From NCBI GenBank assembly GCA_963402885.1, contig OY727096.1, positions 34,019,820 through 34,083,819 on the forward strand: a stretch of 64,000 nucleotides of DNA, written 5' to 3'. This DNA is from Antedon bifida (taxonomy: Eukaryota > Echinodermata > Crinoidea > Comatulida > Antedonidae). How positions within the stretch are numbered: the first letter of the stretch is position 1; every line of letters starts with the position of its first letter. The notes under the pieces are model-generated. The model did no database searches, was not told the origin of the DNA, and saw nothing but the letters and a program-made list of their open reading frames with translations. Of the stretch, positions 37,075 through 48,300 are shown piece by piece. A program made the position numbers and the translations under genes.

Positions 37075-38706
37075 GAGGTATAGTGTCGATAGCGTTTTTT
37101 GTGTCACGAGTTGTCGATATGAAAGGCCAGGCTATAATTATAATATTTGTATAACATCACATAATATTCTATCATTTGTTCCTAATTTGCTGACATTATA
37201 AAGTTAATGCGCTAAACATAAAATTTACGAGATCGAGTAAAGATGATCAGAAGCAGAAAGGTTATGGTACCAGTTGTGCAGCCCTGCCACGACATCAGAT
37301 ATCTTAAATTGATGTGCTTCCTTCTTGATGATGTGTGGTGCAATGGGGGACGTAATTGCAAACACAGAGGCTCGCATAACTTTAACTTATTCCACCCAGT
37401 CACTGACTTTCGACCATATGGGATTCGAACCCATGACATGAAATTCTTGTTTAATCCCTTGTTTCGTAGTTTCGTTTCCTCAACCCCCCACCCTCCCCCT
37501 GTCGTCGTCGGCATGTACTTCTTGTGGCGTAACGGGAGGGTAATGCCTCTGGTTTGAGTATACTCTCAGATACTTAAAGAGAAATATATTTATAGAGAAT
37601 AAGTTAATTTAAGATAGTTATTTTCTCAGGGTGCCCAGCGATGAAAACAAAATGATGCTAGGTAGCAGAACAAAAGTATGCCAGATTATGCTAGGAAAAA
37701 TTATTATGGCCAAAATGTCACCAAAACATTGTATAAGAAAAAAAATCAGGTTTTTGGCCAAATTATGCTAAATTTGGTTACAATTATGCAATATTTTTTT
37801 ACAAATCATAACATCATAAACTACCATAAGCATTTTAGTAGTACAATACAATATACTGTATATGATATTTTAAGTGCTACGGTAGAATCATGGAGTACAC
37901 GTTAACAAAATCAAAAATTTACAGTGTAAGAATACTATTGTCACCCTTCATTAACCGTGTACATTGTCGCATAACAGCTAGTGTTCTTGTAACTATTGTT
38001 TGAATTCTCTCACCTCTACTAGCTGGGGTTCGAATCTCTGCGATTAAATAAATATAAAATGTTTTTCTTTATTTTGAAAGTGAGATATTTAGAGAGAAAG
38101 TTAGTTTAGGATAGGCAGGGGCTGGTCCTGGAGACTTATATTCTATCCATATTCCATGTGCTCCTTCATTTTTTAGTACTCTTATGTTGGCTTCTTTTCA
38201 ACGGAAGAGGCTTCATGGGGTTCTTTTCGAGATTACTTTTGCAAACTAAAGGAGGGGAGCTGCTAGGTTCCTGCACGGAAAATTGTTTCTTTAGGCCTAC
38301 ATGATTTGACATTAACAAAATCAAAAGGTAACAATGTGGCGTGTTGACCGCGAATGACTAAAACAATACCATCTTCCCCACTGCACATGCACAAACTCAT
38401 TTGCAGAACAACACGGCATACCTACCAAACTACGTTGAGGAGATATTATTATTAATTTTTATTCTAAACTTTAATTCCTTTTTTTAAAAATAAATTAAAT
38501 TGAGGGCGCTAAGCATAAAATTCACGAGATCGGCTATAATATCACTCACTGCGTGTTTTTTTATTGACAAAACACAGAATGATAATCATCGATCTCTGTA
38601 TGATTGATTGACATGTCATAATTATGGGGCGAACACTGTGCATGGGGAACACTTCAGGGAGTTTTTAATTAACTGCCTGGGGTTGTAATTTTTATAAATA
38701 AAGGTC
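37075..38706. other. SLC25A27 upstream region with repeat fragments
   Basis: No gene of its own seen. It holds a diverged SINE copy (about 37245-37450, minus), tRNA-like A/B-box remnants (about 37513-37560 and 38020-38045) and an older fragment of the 1.1-kb repeat (about 38130-38430). The SLC25A27 promoter must lie in the last few hundred bases; no core element is clear. Confidence 0.6.
37245..37450 (-). mobile_element. tRNA-derived SINE, copy 2 (diverged)
   Basis: Shares the body (GATGTGTGGTG.AA.GGGGGACGTA, ATTCCACC) and the B-box end (CATATGGGATTCGAACCCATGAC) with the SINE at 34917-35173, in the same orientation, with deletions. Confidence 0.6.
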
Positions 38707-41469
38707 ATGCCAGGTATTTTAAATCAGACCTGGATGAATCCTGACAGTACTATATTCAAATATGTTTTATCAGCATGTGCTGCAACTGTGGCTGAAACAG
38801 GTACGGCGCGGTAGGCTACCTTATTAGTTGGGAGGGCCTAGCCTAGGCCTAGAGGGTCTAGGCCTAGGCCTAGTAGTAGTGTAGGTAGGGCCTAGTTTAG
38901 GCCTATCGGTGCCTAGTGTAGTAGCTAGCTAGCACGGACGGGGAACAGACGATCGGGCCCAGCTATTTTGTATTTGCCGCACACACACACATTTTTTAGG
39001 GCATATTTTTTTTGAGGGCATATTTTATTTTTTTCCCCTTTCATTTCGTCTAGATTGCTGTTTTTATTTATCGAGGGCCGAAGCCCGATATTCTCATAAT
39101 ATTATAGGCCTAGTGTTTGGATTGCTTATGCTTTAAAATAGATTATTATTATTATTATTCGTTATTTTATTAATTAAAAGCACCCTTTCCAAGATGTACG
39201 TATAGCACTGTACATAGAATGATTAACAGAAACACAACATAGTTCACGTAGGTGATGTTCTAGAGCATCTATCATTATCAAGGCAGAAAATCATCCATGC
39301 AGTACAATTTTGTAGTTTCTGAAAGTGCTGCACATTTTAAAGATATTATAAGCCATTTTATTTGTATAAATCTAGCATATTTAAAATTTATTTATAGGAA
39401 CATTTCCACTGGATTTGACTAAGACCCGTCTTCAAATTCAAGGTGAAATCGGGGTAAAAAACAGTCAGAATTCTGCCCCTTATCGTGGAATGATGCGAAC
39501 AGCTGCAGGAGTTGGTAAGTTTTTTGTAGGCTACTACTGTACTGAACAAGATGTCATTTTTTTTTTCATTAAATAGTTTCTAAATTTACATATATATTTT
39601 TTTAAATATTCCAGTTGAAGAAGAAGGCATCTTAAAGTTATGGCAGGGAGTTACACCAGCCATATACAGACATATTGGTCAGTACATTTACTATTATTAT
39701 TCATATACCTGCCAACATTGAATTGGTACTGTAGGTCTGTATGGATGATTTTGCTTGCAACTATTGGCAGGGGCTAGGGGGCTGTGGAGGACCCCAGGTC
39801 GAACAGATTTCGAGACATTATTACGATAATTATATAATGGGGCCTACAAACAGCTTCTGTAAAGGCAGTGTGAACAAGTTGGTGTACATAAATAAAATGT
39901 TTTTTAGCAATGTAGGAAACAAATTCAATTAGTATTTCTGGAAATTGAACATGCTTTTGGTAAATAAAAACATCCAGCATATAAATGAGTAAAATGTTTT
40001 GTTTCCGATTCTTTAGTATACACAGGTTGTAGAATGGGTGCATATGAATATATTCGTGATAATGTATTGGGTAAAAATGAAGATGGAACTTTTCCTGTTT
40101 GGTATGTGAAGTTGTTGAATTAATGCAGGCAATCATCAGCTAAAAGCATAGTCTTTAAGTTTAATGATAATCTTTTTGATGCGAGTATTTGTATCATTCT
40201 TTATACAAGATATTTATCTCATCTAATAGGAAAGCTGTTTGTGGAGGCCTCGCAGCCGGTGCCATAGGCCAATTCATTGCTAGTCCAACTGACCTAGTAA
40301 AAGTTCAAATGCAGATGGAAGGTCGGAGACGGTTGGAGGGTAAACCACCGAGGTTGTGTTTTTAGATGTTGTCTTAATGTAGTAATTAAATTATTTTTTT
40401 TGACATGATTTCACTTGTATTGTTTTTTTTTTATTAAAAATCAAATAATAAACTTTAATTTATTTAATATTAGAGTTAAAGGAACATTCCATGCATTTAC
40501 TCAAATTGTAAAACAGGGAGGAGTGCGAGGTTTATGGAAGGGCTGGGTACCAAATGTCCAAAGAGCAGCATTAGTAAATATGGGAGGCAAGTATAAAATA
40601 ACTTAACTCTTATAATACTGTAATTCATTTGAGTACTCTACAACTAATTAAAGTATTCTATTATTATTTATAGACTTAGCAACTTATGATACAACAAAAC
40701 AAATAATCTTAAGAAATACAGTGCTGACAGATAACTGGCTTACACACACCCTTGCAAGGTAATGTTGGAGACATCCAATTATAAAATCACATCAACATCT
40801 GGTAAATAAAGTGAGAGGAATAACTACTGGTAAACAGATTCCCTCATGTAATGGGTTTTGTTATTTACAGTGCATGTTCAGGTCTTGTTGCTGCTATTTT
40901 AGGAACACCAGCAGATGTGATTAAAACACGAATTATGAATCAGCCTACCGATGCCAATGGTAGAGGCTTAATTTACAAATCATCGTTGGATTGTTTACGG
41001 AAAACAGTAGGTCAAGAAGGTTTCGGTGCCTTGTATAAAGGATTTTTTCCTATCTGGGCGAGAATGGTGAGAAATCCTTTTTCATTGTTCAGTTTGCACT
41101 AAAGGCAATAGGCAATACAACAACACACACCCCTAAGCATACCCCATGTACCTCATTGTTCAGGTTTTGAACCAGTAATTGTACCTACAATGTATAAATA
41201 ACTGCTGCAGTATTACACTTACTTTAATCTTATTGTTAATAAGGAATAAACCTTGGTGTGAGAAGCGCAACAGTGATTTTATATACCTATTTGTATAAAG
41301 ATGAAGAAAAGGCAATTGTGTAGTATTTTGTTTTTGTAAACTGATTTACAAACACTAGTAGTATTTATTAAATATATTTTTTTGTATTCTTTAATAGGCA
41401 CCTTGGTCGCTAGTCTTTTGGTTGTCATATGAAGAGATCCGAAAACTGTCTGGAGTGAGGTCCTTCTAA
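38707..41469 (+). CDS. SLC25A27: Mitochondrial carrier, UCP4 type, 315 aa, nine exons
   Basis: Inner-membrane mitochondrial carrier (SLC25), closest to uncoupling protein 4. Exons: 38707-38800, 39398-39514, 39615-39677, 40017-40101, 40230-40352, 40474-40586, 40674-40758, 40871-41066, 41398-41469; 948 nt in frame. Three carrier repeats with their signatures: [10 protein letters not shown] (from residue 35), [13 protein letters not shown] and [13 protein letters not shown]. Conserved UCP4 stretches include [40 protein letters not shown] and the final [18 protein letters not shown]. Human UCP4 is 323 aa. ATG 38707 is the first after an in-frame stop; ATG 38734 is an alternative start. The intron after VNMG requires a GC donor (GGAG/GCAAGT). 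It is divergent from STX8. Transported substrate cannot be read from sequence. Confidence 0.95.
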
Positions 41470-41571
41470 AATTATAGCAAAACTAGTGCTTTCTTTGGAT
41501 CGAATGAGGTTATGGATAATGAGGCTAGCAATAAAGTGCTTGTCAGACTGACATTCTTATTGCTAAAAATA

Positions 41572-41860
41572 AACTTGGTGGTCAATTTTCAAATGAACTT
41601 GGTGGTCAATTTTCAAATGAACTTGGTGGTCAATTTTCAAATGAACTTGGTGGTCAATTTTCAAATGAACTTGGTGGTCAATTTTCAAATGAACTTGGTG
41701 GTCAATTTTCAAATGAACTTGGTGGTCAATTTTCAAATGAACTTGGTGGTCAATTTTCAAATGAACTTGGTGGTCAATTTTCAAATGAACTTGGTGGTCA
41801 ATTTTCAAATGAACTTGGTGGTCAATTTTCAAATGAACTTGGTGGTCAATTTTCAAATGA
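41572..41860. repeat. 24-bp minisatellite, 12 copies, in the SLC25A27 3' UTR
   Basis: AACTTGGTGGTCAATTTTCA plus AATG, repeated 12 times with no visible variation, starting 103 bp after the stop codon. As 24 is divisible by 3, it is open on both strands, giving spurious repetitive frames (NLVVNFQM and its antisense). Confidence 0.97.
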
Positions 41861-41951
41861 GATTCTACCATTGTTAAATATACATTAAGAAGGCATGATG
41901 GTATATTGAGTATAATGTTATACTGTATATATATATTATCATTTCAGATGA

Positions 41952-41957
41952 AATAAA
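41952..41957 (+). terminator. Putative SLC25A27 poly(A) signal AATAAA
   Basis: AATAAA 480 nt after the stop codon, just past the minisatellite, so the array would be in the mature 3' UTR. Cleavage site unverified. Confidence 0.5.
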
Positions 41958-42483
41958 TGCAATGCTTTTGCTATAGTGTAATTTGTGTATAAAAGTTTAA
42001 TAGAAAAATAAGTATGCAAATCTGTGAACCTTCCAATCATTTCATATATGGAGTAACTAAAAAGAAAAATGTTGGAAGTTATTGAGAAACCAAAAATTGA
42101 GAAGTATTACTTTCTATAGAATGTTATAGAAGTATTACTTTCTATAGTATGTATGAGAAACTGAAAATATAAAGTCAGAAAGGAGAGTAGTTGTATTTGG
42201 AACTACTGCAACTTTGAGAAAATTCAGTCTGATATGATTGAAGTACTGTTTTTGATTATACAAAAATATGAGGCCCACTAAAAAATAATGGTTAATTAGG
42301 TAGTGATTACCAGTTAAATATAATATAATGGTTAATTGGGTAGAAATTTACCAGTTAAATATATTTTTACAAAACCAAGTGCAAAATCACTTAAACGACA
42401 GAAAATTATCAGATTATATTGTATGATGAAAGAATGAACTAATTATGATTAAAAGAAAGAGATATGATGCTTAAGCAGAAAAT

Positions 42484-42714
42484 AATGAACAAGGAGAATG
42501 CAGTTGATTCTGCACTATTTATACCGACATCATCAGCAACAGCAAACAGTCTAACTGGAGAATGAACAAGGAGAATGCCATTGATTCTGCACTATTTATA
42601 CCGACATCATCAGCAACAGCAAACAGTCTAACTGGAGAATGAACAAGGAGAATGCCATTGATTCTGCACTATTTGTACCGACATCATCAGCAACAGCAAA
42701 CAGTCTAACTGGAG
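42484..42714. repeat. 77-bp triplication at the 3' end of the cyclase-family gene
   Basis: Three head-to-tail 77-bp copies (42484-42560, 42561-42637, 42638-42714) differ at only a few bases. Two copies read TTTATACC where the coding one reads TTTGTACC. Because 77 is not a multiple of 3, each copy is read in a different frame. Confidence 0.95.
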
Positions 42715-44039
42715 CACCACTGCCATCCTTAATCTTGATAGGTAAAGCGTAAACCGTGCTTCCTGTTGTCGGTAGCTGATCGAGGTTGGCAACGTTTTCC
42801 AATCCATATATGTTTTGTTCATACAGTTTTACATGTGCAGAAAAAGTAAGGCTCGGACCATAGTCAATAGATGGCGTATCGATACCAACCCCAACGACAT
42901 CACGATTAATAATCAACCAATTGGCAGCTTCGGGACTAACTCCTGGAAAATGAAGAAGAGACTTCCCGTTTTCATCTGTGAAAGAGTCGTTACGATCCGA
43001 GCCAAAGTATGCTGTACGATTTGGGTAAAATCGTCCCCAATCCGTAAACACCATTAAGATAGCACCATTTGGTATGATGCCATTTTCTTCTTCCCAGCTC
43101 TTTAAATCTTCAACTTCGAGTAACGCGTCAGAATTTATGGATGCCTTTTCTGATATATCCACCTTAATACCAGGGCCAAATAAATGTTCCTTTGGTATAT
43201 CATGGATCCTCTGTTTACCCTCAGAAAAGTGTGAAGGGGCATCTATGTGTGTTCCTGAATGTTCGCCCATTTCAAATTTATTTGACTCATACCTTGAAAT
43301 ACAAAATAAAATCTGAAATTATTTAACGACTTTGGCCATATTAAAAAAACAATTGTTTAGCATTTTTTCCCCTAAATATGGGAATAATGTATATTAATGC
43401 AGCCTAAATCTGAAAATTGAACTGTTTATTTTGCCTTTTTAATAAGCGAAATACATGTAATTTCTTTTGATTTTTCATGTTTTGGGGGACAAATACATCT
43501 TTATTTAATGTTATAAGGATAATTTTATTTTGGGGAAAAAAATCTTAATCGAATTTTACCACTATGCGCATGTGCAATTAAAATGTAAAGGGATTTGTAG
43601 AGCCTTGGGCGGTTAGTAAAGTACATAGGCCTACTATCAATGTTTGTAACGGGAACTGTAAAAAAAAAACACGCCAGATTAATTAATTTATTTTATCATA
43701 AAAGAACTACACTACATATAGGCCTAGCTGGTGGTAATAGTGCTTACTATTATGTGTCCAATTTAAGAATCATAATAATGCTATAGCTATAATAGTTACA
43801 ACTAAAATGATCTTAAACGTCCGGGTTGCGTTTTCCTACCCGTGAATGACTTACCAGAAAACACCTGTTGGACCCCGCTGGACAATCGTATGAACAAACC
43901 GATCGCTCCCTGGCCAAAACAAGGTTTCCTCATCGTAAGAATAGCTTAGATCAATAATAACGTTCTTGTCACCATGATCACATGAAACAAAAACAAAGCA
44001 AAACTGAAACGCTACTGTAATACTAAGCATTAGAATCAT
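42596..44039 (-). CDS. Secreted cyclase-family (kynurenine-formamidase-like) hydrolase, 293 aa, two exons
   Basis: Member of the metal-dependent cyclase/hydrolase family that includes bacterial kynurenine formamidase. Exons: 43855-44039 and 42596-43292; 882 nt in frame. ATG 44039 is followed by a signal-like hydrophobic segment (MILMLSITVAFQFCFVFVSC). Then come DLSYSYDEETLFWPG, the metal-site motif GEHSGTHIDAPSHF (His-x-Gly-Thr-His-x-Asp-x-Pro-x-His-Phe), DWGRFYPNR, HFPGVS, VGIDTPSIDYG and PVRLFAV, in family order. The last residues come from the second copy of a 77-bp triplication read out of frame, ending LLLLMMSV. A single-copy version would also have ended in a hydrophobic tail, suggesting a C-terminal membrane or GPI-type signal. 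The natural substrate is unknown; animal homologues with signal peptides are not established formamidases. Confidence 0.85.
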
Positions 44040-45384
44040 CTTAAGACGGTAATAAACTACGTCGGATATTACAACTAACCTTCCTATCGGCAATTCCCTT
44101 TCACACTATAGTATTTTACAACTACCAACTAACTTCCTTTGACCATGGAATCCATGCTTTGACGTAACCGCCACTTGACACAGGCGACAACAAAAGTTTC
44201 ATTTGCATCGGCATTCCCAAACGCCCATCGGTTTTCACACTATAATAGCAGTGTTATAGGAAGATCTGATAGTGCAAGTGTAGGTCTACTGAGCAACGTG
44301 AAATCTCCAATTACTCGGGATCGGTTGCTGTTAATATTGAATTGTTTAGGCCTACTATATTTTAAAACAAAATTATAATTTATAAGGCTGAATTGTTTGA
44401 ATTGCTTAAAAGCACCTCACCTTCATCCCTTGATTCGGCGGCGGCCTCCTCTTTTTAACCCTAACCCATTTTTATTTGAAAAAAAAAACAACTTTGCGTA
44501 ACAATTCTATATACATTAATTAATGGTTTGTTGAAAATATACTAGGTGATTCGTTTGTTCATGTTAGAGTTGACGTGTGGTAGCATGAATCAATGTCAAT
44601 GACCTATTAACGGTAGGGCTACGGTACTTCTTAACTATAAGAAACACATTTTTAAAAACCGCCCTCGATCCCTTGAAATTTATTCAGATTAGCAAGTATT
44701 GTTTGCCTAATTCATGTATAGTATTATGAGTATTTGTTTGTGTTTTTTAATGAATTGAAAAATATATATAGGCCTATAGGCCTATAATATAATAATTCAT
44801 AAAGAGAGTTATGATGACTTTTTTTTAGTGGTAGGCTGATAACAAAGGAAGAAAGAAACAGTGCCCGCATTGTATAAATAGCGGTTATTATTCAAGTATT
44901 TAACAATAAATCTTTTCACAGATTCCTTAGGAATGAATGACATTATAGTCAGTTGGTTGTTGAGATCCGGAAAATGTATAGTAGGCGTAGCCTACCGATC
45001 ATATTAGTACCGTACAGAAACTGTCCTACTTTGATAGGATGCACTATGAATAGGGTATTCAACAGACGACGGATTAGCAGCTCTCGAACGGTCAGTTGGT
45101 TGCCAAGATCCGAAAACAATAATTTCTACTTATATATAATCCAGTATTAAAATTCTTTTAGTTTCTATACTTTTATTCATAATAGGACATAATCTATAAG
45201 TATTTAAATGTATTATTGTAGACCGTGGCAACATACTGTACACGGTTGGTATGCCATCATCTAATACAAATGCACTAGAAGTGTGTTGTAAACCCACACA
45301 TTATATTGGACATCAAAACTGTACGTATTTATCAATTTGTCACAGAATAGTGCATTGAGTAAAGAAGTCACCACGAAACTTAAA
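44040..45384. promoter_or_regulatory. Divergent intergenic region between the cyclase-family and chitin-binding genes
   Basis: 1.3 kb with no coding exon recognised. It should contain both promoters. TTTGACGTAA near 44159 is a CRE-like half site. Two imperfect direct repeats (GTCAGTTGGTTG..GATCCG, about 44949 and 45090) and several AGGCCTA motifs are present. Confidence 0.45.
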
Positions 45385-48300
45385 ATGGACGCAGTTTTGA
45401 GAATTCTAATGCTCACGGAATTCATTTGTAAGTATACTTATTCCATTCATTTAATTGCGAAATTTTGTTTGAGTGTAGCACATCCGACATACGGTGAATA
45501 TTCTGCTCCCGATGAAGATTTTAAAAGCATCAATTGCTCAAGGATCTTGAAAGATAGTTTCCTAGTTTCTGTTAACAAAATGATTAAATCTTAGCGTCTA
45601 CCAAGCTATCAACAACTACACCTAATCTTATCTCCGGGAGAACTTTATTGAAAAGTATCACTGTTATGGGTAGGCCCACTGATAATGAAGAATATCTTTA
45701 GAATTCAAAAAAATATTGAATACAAACTATATTGAATGGTAGGATAATAAATGTATTTAAATGTTATTCCAGCTACAGCATTCAGTATGCCAACAGTGCC
45801 TTATTTCACCACCGAGGAGCAACGAAGTAAGTAATGGTCATCTTATGCCAATAATCATTTTGTTTCGTTTTGTTTATTTAGTTGACCAGCATAAAATAAA
45901 AACAGATTTTAAAAAAGAGATGAAAAAATGCTGGGCAGCTTAAGCAAAAAACATGTTTTAGTATTTACAAACAACCTTTTACTATATTTTAAGCAACGTT
46001 AGATTTTCGTTTTTTTGTAAATTAAGATTAGATAAGGAGGCCGCGAAATTAGCCACGAGTCTCATGGCTATGTTTGCTATTTGGCCCGGCTCCGCGAGAC
46101 TTGTCTCAAAACTATAATATATAGTAATAAATTGCTTAAATAAATAAAATGTGTGATGATTAAAGCAAAACAAGTTCCAAATGATTATTAATGAAATGGA
46201 AATTTCGATATAGGCATAGTATTTATATAACTTTCTGTACTTGTCTAAAATATTAGCGTATGACTGTTCTGGAAAAATACCGGGAAAGTATTACGTAGAT
46301 CCGGAGGACCGTTCGTACTTCTACAGCTGTCTGGGGTCGACGTCAGTGGTTTTACGGTGCAACCCTCCAGATCTAGTATACTTTGAATCAAGAGGGTACT
46401 GTGATTACCCTATCTACACCGAAGAACTGGCAACTGATGATGTCACTCATCAAGCTGAGGAAGTGGTTACACAAATTTCAACGTCAGCAAAAATTGGTAC
46501 AAGTAAAGCAACTGAAAATGTTGAAGGTAAGAGACGCATTTTAGGGAGTGCGAAATAACATGATCATGATGAAAGGCTGAAGTTATGTCTCATTTTGCGC
46601 CCCGTGAATTTAGGCCTATATTATCTGGTTGCCATGGACATATAACATAGATAAACAATATACATTCTAGGCCTATGGCACATCCACCCTAAACAAATGT
46701 TATTTATTTAACTTTTTGTATGAATGAGCAGTTTTTGTTTACGTTTCACAGATTGGGTTTCGGTAAATTTTACATAGGCCTACCTTTATTTAATTTAATT
46801 TCAGTTTTTACATGCAAAAATAAAGACAATTTTGGGATGTACAAAGACGATGAAGATCCAAATAAATACTATTGGTGTGTACATGGATATGTGCATCACA
46901 TGGAGTGCCAGCCTGGCCTAGTATTTGATCCGCCGACAAACGCTTGTCAATATGAATTGACAGTAGTAACAGAAAGTAATGCTGTTAAGACTGTACAGAT
47001 AACAAAGACAACAATTGATGTGACGTCAAAGATGCCAGTTAGGCCTTCACACGACCGTGAGTTCCAAGTAATTTCTACATTTTTATAGATAATCCGGTAC
47101 GCCAACGAAAACTATGCAGGATATAAATCCAACTTAAGCGATTTAAATTGTAAACAAGTATTTCGAAAATGAATGTGTCCACTTATATAATGATATATTT
47201 ATCATAATATTATTATCACTTTAATGCCTCTTAAAATTTCTCCTCATCTCGTGTGAAGATGTCTCCTTGAGGGGTGTCCTGAATAGGGGTGTCTCAAAGG
47301 AGGGGTTCTACTGTACGTACAAAAATATGTCAATGACTTAAACTGACTTTTTATTTAAATAGCATTTGTGTGTCCAGAAGAAGGGAAAGAAGGGTTGTAT
47401 GCAAATCCATACGACATTTCAACATATTACCAATGCTCAGAATCTGGACGATTTTGGTTAATGAAATGTCCGTGGTCATTAGTGTTCAACCAAGCAGAGG
47501 GTATTTGCGATTATGAAGAAAATATACGAGATATTGGAACTACCGAATCATCCACTACCGAAAAAGAATACATACCTCAACCTTCTACGCATTACGAGAA
47601 CCACATTGGAACAACCGAAGCATCCACTACCAAAAAAGAATACATACCTCAACCTTCTATGCATTACGAAGACCACATTGTCACAACAGAAGCATCCACT
47701 ACCGAAAAAGAATACATACCTCAACCTTCTACGCATTACGAGGACCACATTGGAACTACCGAAGCATCCACTACCAAAAAAGAATACATACCTCAACCTT
47801 CTACGCATTACGAGGACCACATTGGAACTACCGAAGCATCCACTACCAAAAAAGAATACATACCTCAACCTTCTACGCATTACGAGGACCACATTGGAAC
47901 TACCGAAGCATCCACTACCAAAAAAGAATACATACCTCAACCTTCTACGCATTACGAGGACCACATTGTTACAACCGAAGCATCCACTACCGAAAAAGAA
48001 TACATACCTCAACCTTCTACGCATTACGAGGACCACATTGTTACAACCGAAGCATCCACTACCAAAAAAGAATACATACCTCAACCTTCTACGCATTACG
48101 AGGACCACATTGGAACTACCGAAGCATCCACTACCAAAAAAGAATACATACCTCAACCTTCTACGCATTACGAGGACCACATTGTTACAACCGAAGCATC
48201 CACTACCGAAAAAGAATACATACCTCAACCTTCTACGCATTACGAAGACCACATTGTTACAACCGAAGCATCCACTACCGAAAAAGAATACATACCTCAA

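Noticed and set aside
37243..37557. Plus-strand frame of 104 codons
   Set aside because: Covers a diverged SINE and a tRNA-like B box; explained by the repeat.
41512..41877. Repetitive frames NLVVNFQM (+) and KIDHQVHL (-)
   Set aside because: Product of the 24-bp minisatellite in the SLC25A27 3' UTR; they start outside any gene and end at the array edges.
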